This document shows positions 1-7,924 of a stretch of DNA of 51,151 nt, one piece after another (the stretch's first letter is position 1; every line of letters starts with the position of its first letter). The translations under genes and the position numbers were made by a program. The stretch covers positions 1 to 51,151 of the forward strand of contig JAFGMV010000029.1 in NCBI GenBank assembly GCA_016927315.1. The letters are read 5' to 3'. Below the pieces are notes generated by a model that did not search any database, was not told the DNA's origin, and saw only the letters and a list, made by a program, of their open reading frames with translations. Source of the DNA: Anaerolineales bacterium. Lineage in GTDB: Bacteria > Chloroflexota > Anaerolineae > Anaerolineales > Villigracilaceae.

Positions 1-3
1 GTG

Positions 4-85
4 CTGCGAAAATATCTGAACTGAAATTCTGGTTTTTGAAGGTGCTTTATTGGATCCAAGTTTAGATATTTATGCAAGAAGCAGT
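4..85. repeat. 82-bp dispersed palindromic element, copy 1
   Basis: This stretch matches 38310-38391 over 82 bp with three mismatches. It folds as a long imperfect hairpin: 5-21 pairs with 60-76 (17 positions, two G-T pairs and one mismatch), and a perfect 10-bp palindrome (TTGGATCCAA) lies in the loop at 50-59. It ends about 12 nt before the ribosome binding site of the following gene, so it lies in or near that gene's 5-prime untranslated region. It could be a MITE-like repeat or a structured leader RNA. No transposase is nearby. Confidence 0.8.
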
Positions 86-108
86 AAGACGACCTCGAAA
101 GGAGCCCC

Positions 109-1143
109 ATGCAAACTGAACTGCACCAACCCGGTCCGCTGCTAAATCCCGACGGCCGTCCGGCGCAGGTGGGCTGGTCCCGCCAGCCGCTGCTGGACTG
201 CAACCTGGAGGCGGCCAGTTTCTATGCCCTGCGTCCCCTGCAGCGTTTTCGCATCAAGCGCTGGGATTATTACGCCGTCTTTACCCCACGGCGCTTTTTC
301 TCCGCGACTATTGCAGATCTGGGCTACGCCGGCAACATCTTCGTCTACACCATGGACTTCACCAGCCGCGACCTGCACGAGCAAGGGCTGGTGGTCCCGC
401 TGGGGAAGGGCGTCGAACTGCCGCGCAACAGCACAGAAGGGAACAGCCGTTTCGAGAACGAGCAGGTCCGGCTGGACTTCAGCCTGTTCCCGGACCATCG
501 GCATGTATCGGTCTCCTGGCCAGGTTTCCATGACGGGCGCGGCATCCGGGCTGAAATCGATCTGGCGGTCCCGCCAGGGAGCGAATCAATGAACATCGTC
601 ATCCCGATTGGGGACCGGCGCTTCTACTACAACCGCAAGATCAACTGTCTGCCGGCCGGCGGCAGCCTGCAGTATGGCGACATCCAGGAGACGCTCGAGC
701 CCCGCACCTGCCTGGGTTCACTGGATTGGGGCCGCGGCGTCTGGGAGTACAGCTCCTTCTGGAACTGGGCCAGCGCCTCCGGCTTCTTGCCCGACGGGTG
801 CAGGCTCGGCCTCAACCTGGGGATGGGTTTCGGCGATCTCTCGCAAGCCGGCGAGAACGCCGTCATCCTGAACAATAAAGTCCACAAGCTGGGGCAGGTA
901 CCGTTCGAATACACCTCCGGCGACTATATGAAACCGTGGCGTTTCAGGGATGGGGAAGGACGCCTGGACCTGGTCTTCACGCCCTTCAAGGACCGCACCG
1001 CGGTGACGGAACTGGGGATCATTACCAGTGAGGTGCACCAGATGTTCGGTCATTACAACGGTACGGCCGTGATGGATGACGGGAAGAAGATCGAGATCAA
1101 AGACCTGCTGGGGTTCGCCGAAGAGCACCAGGCGAAGTGGTAG
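109..1143 (+). CDS. DUF2804 family protein
   Basis: The 344-residue product matches the general look of DUF2804 proteins: soluble, beta-rich, no signal peptide, aromatic-rich segments such as KRWDYYAVFTP (about residue 46) and GSLDWGRGVWEYSSFWNWA (about 203-221). The biochemical role of the family is unknown to me; the fold is thought to be related to lipid- or isoprenoid-handling beta barrels, which is only inference. The start is supported by an AAAGGAG ribosome binding site at 98-104. The gene stands alone, preceded by the 82-bp palindromic element and followed by the GTGGGCG hairpin cluster, which probably ends its transcript. Family call fairly sure, function unknown. Confidence 0.75.
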   Translation: MQTELHQPGPLLNPDGRPAQVGWSRQPLLDCNLEAASFYALRPLQRFRIKRWDYYAVFTPRRFFSATIADLGYAGNIFVYTMDFTSRDLHEQGLVVPLGKGVELPRNSTEGNSRFENEQVRLDFSLFPDHRHVSVSWPGFHDGRGIRAEIDLAVPPGSESMNIVIPIGDRRFYYNRKINCLPAGGSLQYGDIQETLEPRTCLGSLDWGRGVWEYSSFWNWASASGFLPDGCRLGLNLGMGFGDLSQAGENAVILNNKVHKLGQVPFEYTSGDYMKPWRFRDGEGRLDLVFTPFKDRTAVTELGIITSEVHQMFGHYNGTAVMDDGKKIEIKDLLGFAEEHQAKW

Positions 1144-1160
1144 AGCCCTTTGCCGGGGGA

Positions 1161-1331
1161 GAGTGGGCGGTAGATGGAGAATATCTGCACGATAAATTTC
1201 GAATGAGTGGGCGACCTTTTTAGAATTCGTCGCCCACTCATCCAAAAGAAGTCGCCGGTCCACGCTGCGTAGATGCACTACTTATGAGGAATATATCGCC
1301 CACTTATGCTGCGTGAGTGGGCGGCTTTTTT
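1161..1331 (+). repeat. GTGGGCG hairpin cluster with terminator-like end
   Basis: Two inverted repeats share the core AGTGGGCG. The first has perfect 13-bp arms at 1203-1215 and 1229-1241. The second pairs 1296-1306 with 1314-1324 around a 7-nt loop and is followed by six T residues at 1326-1331, so it reads as an intrinsic terminator for the DUF2804 gene. A further half-site, GAGTGGGCGG, lies at 1161-1170. The same core recurs as a tandem array at 34608-34693. Confidence 0.75.
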
Positions 1332-1363
1332 GGTATTTTCTGCACTGGGTTTTCGCTGACGAG

Positions 1364-1410
1364 CCCTGCAGCCCTGGTCTGACAAGGCTGGGCCTTCAAG
1401 CCCGGCAGGG
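1364..1410 (+). other. Possible three-way-junction RNA fold in gap 1144-1600
   Basis: Within the 457-nt gap before the oxidoreductase gene, 1364-1369 pairs with 1405-1410 (6 bp) and encloses two 4-bp hairpins, 1370-1373/1386-1389 and 1390-1393/1400-1403. The helices are short and chance is possible. A TTGACT hexamer at 1549-1554 may be part of the promoter of the next gene; no convincing -10 box at normal spacing was seen. The rest of the gap apart from the hairpin cluster shows nothing recognisable. Confidence 0.25.
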
Positions 1411-1600
1411 GTTCTTTCCATCCTACAGGCGCCGGAGATGAATACAAGAGAGAATTCCTATCAACAGTTATCAGGTTTAGGAAATTGATCAATTGGCCTG
1501 GATATCGACGGCCAGGCGCAGCATTTCTTTTGCTCGAAAGAACGGAACTTGACTCTTTCCCTGCGGGAGGGTTTATGATGAACACCGAGGAGAGAGTACT

Positions 1601-2581
1601 ATGCCCAAGACAGGCAAGATCAAAATAGGGATCCTGGGGACCGGCTTCGGTCAGACACACGCCAGGAGGTTTGCATCCTTTCCGGATGTCGAGGTGGTCG
1701 GGATCGTTGGGAGGAACGAACAGAAGACGCAGGAAGCCGCACGTTCGTTGGACATCCCGGGCTTCACTGATCCGCAAGCGCTGATCCATAACCCGGACGT
1801 GGATGCGATGGTGGTCTGTTACCCTTCTGCGCTGCATGCCAAATATGTCATCGCAGCCCTGGAGCAGGGGAAAGACGTTTTTTGCGAAACACCGGCCGCT
1901 TATTCGCTTGCAGAAGCGGAGTGGATGGCGCGGACCGCAGCCGACACCGGGAAGAACTTATCGGTTGCATTGTTTGGCCGTTTTGTGAGCCCTTACAGGC
2001 ATGTGCATGATCTGGCGGTCTCCCATGAACTTGGAGAGATCAGGGCCGTTTTTTCCAATCGGCGAACCCCTCCTGTGTGGGGCGGCGGTTGGGACGAGCA
2101 TTTCATCCTGGACCTGATGCTTCATGATATTGACTATATCTGCTGGCTGTTGGGAAAACCGGCCGCTGTCACCAGCCAGGGACTTGAAGACCCCGGCGGG
2201 GGGTGGAACCATGTCAGTATCCAAATGGCGTATGAAAACACATTGGCTGTAGTGGAGGGGTGCGGGATCATGCCTGTGAGTTTCCCGTTCAGCACCAGTT
2301 TACGCGTCGTTGGCAGTCAGGCCGCAGTCGACCTGAACTGGTATTGGGGTGGGGACCAGCCGGTGGTAGAAACGAAGTTGTATCCTCGGGAGGGGGGGGT
2401 GGAACTGCTGTCGATCGAGGAGTATGACCCGTATGAAGCAGAGTGTCGGTATTTCATCGATTGTCTGCAAGGCAAGGCGGATCCAACCTTGTTCAGTATC
2501 GATACCGCTTGTGATTCCCTGGGGATTGCATTGACGGCAAAAACTGCGCTTGAGAGACAGGCGTGGCCGTCTCATCGTTGA
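1601..2581 (+). CDS. Gfo/Idh/MocA family NAD(P)-dependent oxidoreductase
   Basis: This 326-residue protein has an N-terminal Rossmann fold with the dinucleotide motif GILGTGFGQTHARR (about residues 9-22) and the family's C-terminal domain with the catalytic-type segment DLMLHDIDYICWLLG (about 171-185). Members oxidise or reduce sugars, inositols and related hydroxy compounds; the substrate cannot be told here. The strongly conserved EKP lysine of the family is replaced: the sequence reads CETPAAYS near residue 94, so classical catalysis may be altered. The start is backed by GAGGAGAG upstream. The last codons and the stop fall inside an 87-bp repeat (2561-2647), so the original C-terminus may have been replaced. 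Confidence 0.88.
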   Translation: MPKTGKIKIGILGTGFGQTHARRFASFPDVEVVGIVGRNEQKTQEAARSLDIPGFTDPQALIHNPDVDAMVVCYPSALHAKYVIAALEQGKDVFCETPAAYSLAEAEWMARTAADTGKNLSVALFGRFVSPYRHVHDLAVSHELGEIRAVFSNRRTPPVWGGGWDEHFILDLMLHDIDYICWLLGKPAAVTSQGLEDPGGGWNHVSIQMAYENTLAVVEGCGIMPVSFPFSTSLRVVGSQAAVDLNWYWGGDQPVVETKLYPREGGVELLSIEEYDPYEAECRYFIDCLQGKADPTLFSIDTACDSLGIALTAKTALERQAWPSHR

Positions 2582-2647
2582 AGGGAGTGTTCCCCTGCGC
2601 CACGAGACCGCTTCGTCTCTTCGTTCCTCGCGGAGTCATGGCGGCGG
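2561..2647. repeat. 87-bp REP-like repeat, copy A
   Basis: This copy aligns without gaps to 4534-4620. The last 55 bp (2593-2647 and 4566-4620) are identical and about six differences fall in the first 32 bp. On the minus strand it begins 9 nt past the stop codon of the amidohydrolase gene; on the plus strand it supplies the last codons and stop of the oxidoreductase gene. It contains the short inverted repeat GAGAC/GTCTC. Function unknown. Confidence 0.85.
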
Positions 2648-2656
2648 CCCCTTGCT

Positions 2657-4423
2657 TCAGGCCTGGTGGACGATCTTCCCGCCCACCATGGTCAGGTCGA
2701 CGGACTGGGTCAGCGTCAGGTCGCGCAGGCTTTGTCGGGATGGGTCTTGGTTCCAGACCACCAGGTCGGCGAACTTGCCGGCTTCCAGGGAACCCAGCAC
2801 GTTCTCCTGGTGGGCGGCGTAAGCGCCTTCGATGGTATGGGCGCGCAGGGCCTCGTTGAAGCTCAAGACCTGGTCGGCTCCGATTGGGGTCTGTTTGAAG
2901 CTCAACCGGTTCTGTGCGCCGGCCAGCGAAGCCTGCGGGTTGAAGAAGGGCGTCGAGGGGGCATCCGAGCCGATCGTCAGATGCAGGCCGGCCTCCAGCC
3001 ATTCGCGGGTGACCATGATGCGGTCCATGCGTTCCTCCCCGAAGAGCGCCTTCCAGCCATCCCCGAACAGGTAAATGAAGGCTGGCTGGGTGCTGGGAAC
3101 AACCCCCAGGTCCTTCATCTTCCGGGTGGCTCCGCTGCTGGTCAGGACGGCATGCTCGAGGCGGTGGCGCGGGTCCGAACGGGGGTTAGCGTTCTGGGCT
3201 TCTTCGTAGGCTTCCAGGACAAGATCAGAAGCAGCATCCCCGATACAGTGCACACAGATCTGCAGCCCGGTATTGTGCAGACTCTTGACCACCTCCTTGA
3301 ACATCTGGGGGTCCCAGGTTGGCAGGCGCCACTCGCTGCCGTTGTGCGGCTGGTTGGTGTAAGCGGTCGGACCCTGCCCGTCAATCAGGAACTTATACCC
3401 GGCAAAGCGAGTGAGGTCGTTCTGGATAAACTGCACCTGGTCCAGCAAGTCCAGGTCAGCAGGCCATTCCAGGGTCAGGTACAGGTTATTCCGCAGGTAA
3501 AGTGAACCATCCAGCGACATTTCCTGGTAAGCTTGCATGGCCTCCAGGCCGCGCACATTGTTGTCGTGAAAGCAGGTCAGGCCGCAGCGGGCCAGCAGCT
3601 GCTGGGTCTGTATGATCGATTCACGGATCAGTTGGTCAGTGATGGGCGGGGCGTATTTACGCAGCACATCCATGGCGCGGTGGTTGTAAAAGACGCCGGT
3701 CGGGTCGCCGTCCTTCTTTTCGATGATGCCGCCCTGCGGGCTGGGGGTCTTGCCGGTGACATCCGCGATTTTCAGTGCGGCGCTGTTGGCAGTGCCCCAA
3801 TGCCCGCCGATGTGCATGATAAAGACCGGGTTATCCGGGGATACCGGGTCCAGGTCTTCCTTGGTGGGGATCGGTTTGTCTCCCAGGGCGGTGTAATAGC
3901 CCATCAGCCATTCCCCGGGTTGTTTGGTCCTCAGGACCTCGGCCAACATGGCTTGCAGGCCGGGGATATCGACCACCTCGGGGGGATTGAAGGCAGTGTA
4001 GTAGGTGGTGGTCAGGCCGTAGCCGCGGAAATGAATGTGTGTGTCGATCAGGCCTGGGGTGACGGTGCGCCCGGCCAGGTCAATCTGCTGTGCACCCGGT
4101 GCGGCCAGCGCCAGCATTTCTTCACTGGCGCCGGTGGCCAGAATTTTATCCCCCGCAATCGCCACAGCTTGCCTGGTCGAGTCGAGTGCGTCCACAGTCA
4201 TGACATTGCCGTCAGTCAGGACTATATCGGCCATGGTTCCCGGTTGGAATACCCCGGCGGCCTGGGTTTCGACCGGCAGCGGGACGCGTGTCAGGCTGCC
4301 TTCCGGCAGGGTGAGCGGCTGCGCACTTTTTCGGCAGGCCAGAGCTGTCCCCCCCAGCCCGGCTGCAGCTGCCGCGGCCAGCTTGAGGAAATCCCGTCGT
4401 GAAAGATGGTAAGGCTCAGACAT
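2657..4423 (-). CDS. Tat-exported amidohydrolase family protein (YtcJ-like)
   Basis: A metal-dependent amidohydrolase of the composite-domain (amidohydrolase 3) type. The N-terminus carries a canonical twin-arginine signal (SRRDFLK, residues 8-14) followed by an alanine-rich hydrophobic stretch and a cysteine (ALAC), so the protein is exported folded and may be lipid-anchored. Metal-binding hallmarks are DTHIHFRG, ICVHCIGD, HRLEHAV and TIGSDAP in family order. The start is set at the ATG before the Tat signal, with AAAGGA upstream; an earlier in-frame ATG at 4462 would place extra residues before the signal. It probably works outside the membrane on an amide or ester whose products enter through the YfcC-type transporter encoded upstream. 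Substrate unknown. Confidence 0.88.
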   Translation of the reverse strand: MSEPYHLSRRDFLKLAAAAAAGLGGTALACRKSAQPLTLPEGSLTRVPLPVETQAAGVFQPGTMADIVLTDGNVMTVDALDSTRQAVAIAGDKILATGASEEMLALAAPGAQQIDLAGRTVTPGLIDTHIHFRGYGLTTTYYTAFNPPEVVDIPGLQAMLAEVLRTKQPGEWLMGYYTALGDKPIPTKEDLDPVSPDNPVFIMHIGGHWGTANSAALKIADVTGKTPSPQGGIIEKKDGDPTGVFYNHRAMDVLRKYAPPITDQLIRESIIQTQQLLARCGLTCFHDNNVRGLEAMQAYQEMSLDGSLYLRNNLYLTLEWPADLDLLDQVQFIQNDLTRFAGYKFLIDGQGPTAYTNQPHNGSEWRLPTWDPQMFKEVVKSLHNTGLQICVHCIGDAASDLVLEAYEEAQNANPRSDPRHRLEHAVLTSSGATRKMKDLGVVPSTQPAFIYLFGDGWKALFGEERMDRIMVTREWLEAGLHLTIGSDAPSTPFFNPQASLAGAQNRLSFKQTPIGADQVLSFNEALRAHTIEGAYAAHQENVLGSLEAGKFADLVVWNQDPSRQSLRDLTLTQSVDLTMVGGKIVHQA

Positions 4424-4533
4424 GGTTGGTTCCTTTCCCGAATGATGATCCTGAAAACCCAAAAGTGGTACGGTCTCCTCGCAACTATGATTCTACCTTC
4501 ACTTCGTGCGGCACACGTGCGAGGAGCAGCGGG

Positions 4534-4620
4534 GCGTGGCCGTCTTATTGTTGATTGGAGCGTTTCCCTGCGCCACGAGACCGCTTCGTCTCTTCGTTCC
4601 TCGCGGAGTCATGGCGGCGG
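4534..4620. repeat. 87-bp REP-like repeat, copy B
   Basis: Second copy of the repeat at 2561-2647. On the minus strand it starts 14 nt after the stop codon of the DUF2817 gene, the same relative place as copy A after the amidohydrolase gene. It fills much of the 211-nt gap between these two minus-strand genes. A position just 3-prime of genes is typical of REP-type elements that affect mRNA ends. Confidence 0.85.
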
Positions 4621-4634
4621 AATGATGCCTGGCG

Positions 4635-5750
4635 CTACAGTAAATCGCGGGCTTTCAGGATACCCTCCAACGCCTGGCGTGCATCCTGCAGGGCTTTTTC
4701 CCGCCATTTGCCTTCGGCCGGGTAATACAATTCATCGAATTCGCGGCGGATCTTATCAACCGTGGCCTGGCTGGCAGACCCGTTCCAGTAGAGTTGGTTC
4801 TCCATCACCATGGCTTTCAGGCTGCGGATCCTGGCCGGCAGGGAAGACCCGAAGGTGCCGAATTCGAAACTACAGGACAACAGGTCTCGCTCCGGGAAGT
4901 GTTTTTCCCGCAGCCGGTAGATATAATCGATCATATCCCCGTTCATCTCATAGAATTCATCCTGGTTGGTTTCCAGCACCAACGGATAGTTGAATTTCTT
5001 CACTGCCTGGCCGGAACGCATCGGCTCCAGTGATGTCAGAAGAATGCTCATCTGGTCGCGTGGGCCATACCCGGTATGCATGTCGATGTGGGTGACGGCC
5101 TGGTAACCTTCGAAGGCCTCCCGGTAGAGGCTCATCATCACCGTGGTGCTTTCTTCGTGTTCCTCTCCGCCAAAGAAGAAACCCTTGGGAGTGTGGTACT
5201 GTCCCAGCAGGGCGGCCCTGGAGGTGCGCGCCATTCCCTTGGTAAGCAGGGCTTCGAGCACCCTGTTCAAGAACAGGAAGTTTTCCCGCAGGAGGCTGCC
5301 TGGCGGTCTGCTGGGAGCCAGCAGGTAATCCAGGTCCTTGTAGTCCAGGTTGATGTTCGGGTTGAAGTTCCCGTCAAAGACAAAGTTACGGTTCAGGTCG
5401 ACATTGTTTTCATTGACCTTGCGGTGATGTTTCATGCCGTGGGGGTTGATGGCGTGCACTAGCAGCAGGCTGGTGTCTTGAGGGTCGAGCCGCGGGGCAA
5501 AATCCTCGATAAACAGGCGCAGCATGGCAGCCCCGACATAGCCTTCGATACCGTGCTCGCCGGTAGATATGATCACCAGGTTTTTGTTTCTGGGCGCCTC
5601 AGCCCGTATCCAGTCGATGGTCAGGTCTTCTCTGATGGAGAGTGCGTGTGTATCCAGGACGGCCTTTGGCCAACAGGCCCTGATCCGTTCCAGCGAGCCC
5701 TGGAAGAGCGTGCGTGATTCTTCGTAGGTGTTGGGGAAGTAGTTGTCCAT
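4635..5750 (-). CDS. DUF2817 / M14-like zinc hydrolase
   Basis: This 371-residue protein belongs to the DUF2817 branch of the M14 carboxypeptidase-like fold. Visible zinc ligands are the HxxE of GEHGIEGY (about residue 60) and a later histidine in THIDMHTGYG; a likely catalytic glutamate lies in SFEFGTFG. Relatives remove or cleave amide-linked groups from amino acids or peptides; the exact substrate is not visible. No signal peptide is present, so it acts in the cytoplasm. The ATG chosen lies 4 nt after the stop of the transporter gene, so the two are very probably translated as a coupled pair; upstream in-frame starts would overlap the transporter. Confidence 0.82.
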   Translation of the reverse strand: MDNYFPNTYEESRTLFQGSLERIRACWPKAVLDTHALSIREDLTIDWIRAEAPRNKNLVIISTGEHGIEGYVGAAMLRLFIEDFAPRLDPQDTSLLLVHAINPHGMKHHRKVNENNVDLNRNFVFDGNFNPNINLDYKDLDYLLAPSRPPGSLLRENFLFLNRVLEALLTKGMARTSRAALLGQYHTPKGFFFGGEEHEESTTVMMSLYREAFEGYQAVTHIDMHTGYGPRDQMSILLTSLEPMRSGQAVKKFNYPLVLETNQDEFYEMNGDMIDYIYRLREKHFPERDLLSCSFEFGTFGSSLPARIRSLKAMVMENQLYWNGSASQATVDKIRREFDELYYPAEGKWREKALQDARQALEGILKARDLL

Positions 5751-5754
5751 GGGC

Positions 5755-7206
5755 TTAGAAAGGTCCGTAGTTGATGACAACCGCCAAACTGATGAACCCA
5801 AAAGTGGCCAGCAGGATCCAGAACCACAGCTTGGCGGTCCAGCGGATCCATTTGGGGTAGCTGACCACGGTCAGCCCCAGGCAGATCAGCAGCACCGGGT
5901 TGGTGGGATAAGCCAGGTTGGAAAAACCGTCGCCGAAGCAGTAGGCCAGCACGGTGGTCTGGCGGGTGACGCCGATCAGGTCAGCCAGGGGCAGCAAGAT
6001 GGGCATCATCAGGAAGGCCTTGGCAGAACCGGAAGCGACAAAGAATTCGATGCCCAGCGCCAGCAGGTAGATGATCAGGGCGGCCACGATTGGGTGGGCC
6101 GCTGCAAAGGGCTGGGAGGCCGCATGCAAGAGGGTGTCCAGGATGCCGCCGGAGACGACAATGTGTTTGATGCTGACCGCCATCAGGATCAGGGGGATGC
6201 CGGGCAGGATGCCGGTAACGCCCTCCCAAACACCCCGCAGGACGGTTTTACCGCCGGCGCCCGAAATGAAGCCAGCGCCGATGCCGGCGATCAGGAACAA
6301 TACTCCCACCAGGGGCAGGGCGACATCGGAAATAGCTTCAATGAAGGCTCCGGCCACCAATACGACCAGGATCAGGAAAGTGAAGATGACAAACCAGGTA
6401 ATGGCCTGGTTGAAGGCTGGGTTTGTCTCGATCAGCATGGAAGCGTCCATGCGGCTGTATTTCTCCCGTTCAGCCTGGTCATCATTGTAAATGAAAGAAC
6501 TGGCCGGGTCTTTTTCGATCCTCCTGGCGTAGGCTGTCAGGAAGATGGCGAAGATGATATAGATCACGGCAAAGATGATCAGCCGCAGCCACCAACCTGA
6601 GAAGGTCTCCAAACCAGCCAGTTCCTGGGCCACAACAATGGTGAAGGGATTGGTGATGGCAGCCGAGAAACCCATGTTGGTCGCCAGGATGCTCATCCCC
6701 AGCCCGGTTAATGCATCCCAGCCGAGCATGTAGGCCAGCGCCACCATGATCGGGACCAGTGGCACGATCTCTTCGAAGATGCCGAAGAAGGCGCCGATCG
6801 ACATGAAGAAAAAGGTGATAATCAACATGAGCAGGTACTTCTGGCCCCCAAAGCGTTGGACGATCTTCCCGATGGCAGCTTTAACGATACCGCTTTTGTC
6901 CAGCACGGCAAACGCGCCGCCGACGGACAACAGGAAGATAATGATCACGATCAGAATCAGGTTCCCTTCCGCCCCCAGGACTTCGATCGGGGCGGTGAAC
7001 CAGCGCCAGATGGGGTAATCGGGGTGTTCGGTCGCATGGTAGGAGGCTGGATCGATGACCAGGCGGCCGTCGACCTCCAGGCGTGTGTATTCCCCGGCCG
7101 GGACAGTGCGGGTCAGGACACCGGCCACCATCATCAGGACAAACAGGATTGCCAGGGATTGGAGAAAAGCTCTTGTACTGATCTGCGCACCGGATTTCTC
7201 TTGCAT
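5755..7206 (-). CDS. YfcC family membrane transporter
   Basis: This 483-residue polytopic protein has about 11-12 hydrophobic segments and the family start pattern VAGVLTRTVPAGEYTR after the first membrane helix. YfcC proteins belong to the anaerobic C4-dicarboxylate/basic amino acid carrier superfamily and move organic or amino acids across the cytoplasmic membrane; the substrate is unknown. The start at 7206 is chosen for its AGGAG ribosome site 7 nt upstream. It is the first gene of a probable three-gene unit with DUF2817 (4 nt gap) and the exported amidohydrolase, suggesting uptake of a product freed outside the cell and further cleaved inside. Confidence 0.85.
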   Translation of the reverse strand: MQEKSGAQISTRAFLQSLAILFVLMMVAGVLTRTVPAGEYTRLEVDGRLVIDPASYHATEHPDYPIWRWFTAPIEVLGAEGNLILIVIIIFLLSVGGAFAVLDKSGIVKAAIGKIVQRFGGQKYLLMLIITFFFMSIGAFFGIFEEIVPLVPIMVALAYMLGWDALTGLGMSILATNMGFSAAITNPFTIVVAQELAGLETFSGWWLRLIIFAVIYIIFAIFLTAYARRIEKDPASSFIYNDDQAEREKYSRMDASMLIETNPAFNQAITWFVIFTFLILVVLVAGAFIEAISDVALPLVGVLFLIAGIGAGFISGAGGKTVLRGVWEGVTGILPGIPLILMAVSIKHIVVSGGILDTLLHAASQPFAAAHPIVAALIIYLLALGIEFFVASGSAKAFLMMPILLPLADLIGVTRQTTVLAYCFGDGFSNLAYPTNPVLLICLGLTVVSYPKWIRWTAKLWFWILLATFGFISLAVVINYGPF

Positions 7207-7268
7207 GTGGTCGCTCCTGGATGCAATAGGCAGTTGGTTGCTATTCGGTAAACTGGAACTACCATAAT

Positions 7269-7297
7269 AGTGTAGCAAAGTTTTTTGAAGCAGGCAA
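7269..7297 (-). promoter_or_regulatory. Sigma-70-type promoter of the yfcC unit
   Basis: On the minus strand TTGCCT (7292-7297) and TACACT (7269-7274) are separated by 17 nt, placing the transcript start about 55 nt before the ATG at 7206. Confidence 0.6.
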
Positions 7298-7451
7298 TAA
7301 AAAAACGATACAGGAGATCATGAATCTGCGAAGAGCAAAGCGGTGGTGTAGTCTCACATCACTTTGAAGCTTCGGGACACATGCAGCCAGGAGGCTGTTT
7401 GAGCGTTCCCGCAGGACGCCCGGCGGGGTAACAGGAATGGTGCACAGGCAG

Positions 7452-7482
7452 AAAAATGCCCCGGCATTCAAACCAGGGCATT
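7452..7482 (-). terminator. Intrinsic terminator after DUF4342
   Basis: On the minus strand a 10-bp stem (arms 7473-7482 and 7455-7464, one G-U pair) with an 8-nt loop is followed by five T residues (7452-7456). It would end the M29/DUF4342 transcript before the yfcC promoter. Confidence 0.75.
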
Positions 7483-7497
7483 GAAGCGGTACATGGG

Positions 7498-7546
7498 ACT
7501 GGCATAGGGGCAGCACCGCATAACTGCGGGGTGCCCGAATGCCAGT
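7498..7546 (-). other. Nested inverted repeat in gap 7207-7589
   Basis: ACTGGCAT (7498-7505) and ATGCCAGT (7539-7546) form perfect 8-bp arms around a second, bulged GC-rich hairpin (about 7512-7534). It lies between the DUF4342 stop and the downstream terminator, so the transcript would carry two hairpins in tandem. Nothing else recognisable lies in this gap apart from the terminator and the yfcC promoter. Confidence 0.5.
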
Positions 7547-7589
7547 TGGATGGTTTCAAAGGGCGCCGGTGTAGGGATGTAAATACTCC

Positions 7590-7844
7590 TTACGCATTTT
7601 CCTTTTCGACCACAATGGTGGCCTCGGTCACCAGGGCAGCGATTGCCCCGACGGCGGCCAGCGTGGGCGCCAGCAGCGCACCCACCACGCCCAGGGTGAC
7701 CGGGAACTCGATCAGGGTCTTCCCTTCCTTATTCTTGATGCTCACACGACGGATATTGCCTTCGTGAATAAGTTCCTTGACCTTAGCGAGCAGTTCTTCG
7801 CCATTGACGCTGAATTCTTCTGTTTGGTTTTTTGTCTCTGTCAT
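7590..7844 (-). CDS. DUF4342 domain-containing protein
   Basis: This 84-residue protein has the DUF4342 arrangement: an N-terminal helical part ending LLAKVKELIHEGNIRRVSI, a short strand pair (IKNKEGKTLIEFPVT), and a glycine/alanine-rich hydrophobic segment (about 50-73) that may insert in a membrane. Function of the family is unknown. The start has a strong AGAGGAAC ribosome site. It follows the M29 aminopeptidase gene by 80 nt on the same strand and is followed by a terminator, so it is probably the last gene of that unit. Confidence 0.85.
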   Translation of the reverse strand: MTETKNQTEEFSVNGEELLAKVKELIHEGNIRRVSIKNKEGKTLIEFPVTLGVVGALLAPTLAAVGAIAALVTEATIVVEKENA

Positions 7845-7924
7845 CGGTTGTTCCTCTTTCCTGGCTGGTTTTGGAAGAAGCCGTCTGGCGGCCGACCCGG
7901 CAGGGAAGCATACGGTCTTCCTGC

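Noticed and set aside
2666..4402. Long plus-strand open frames (279 and 289 codons) across the amidohydrolase gene
   Set aside because: They are antisense shadows of a high-GC gene with clear family motifs on the minus strand and have no recognisable domains or ribosome sites.
5743..6600. Plus-strand frame of 285 codons across the transporter gene
   Set aside because: Its translation is Gln/Asp/Gly-rich, as expected from the antisense of hydrophobic membrane helices.
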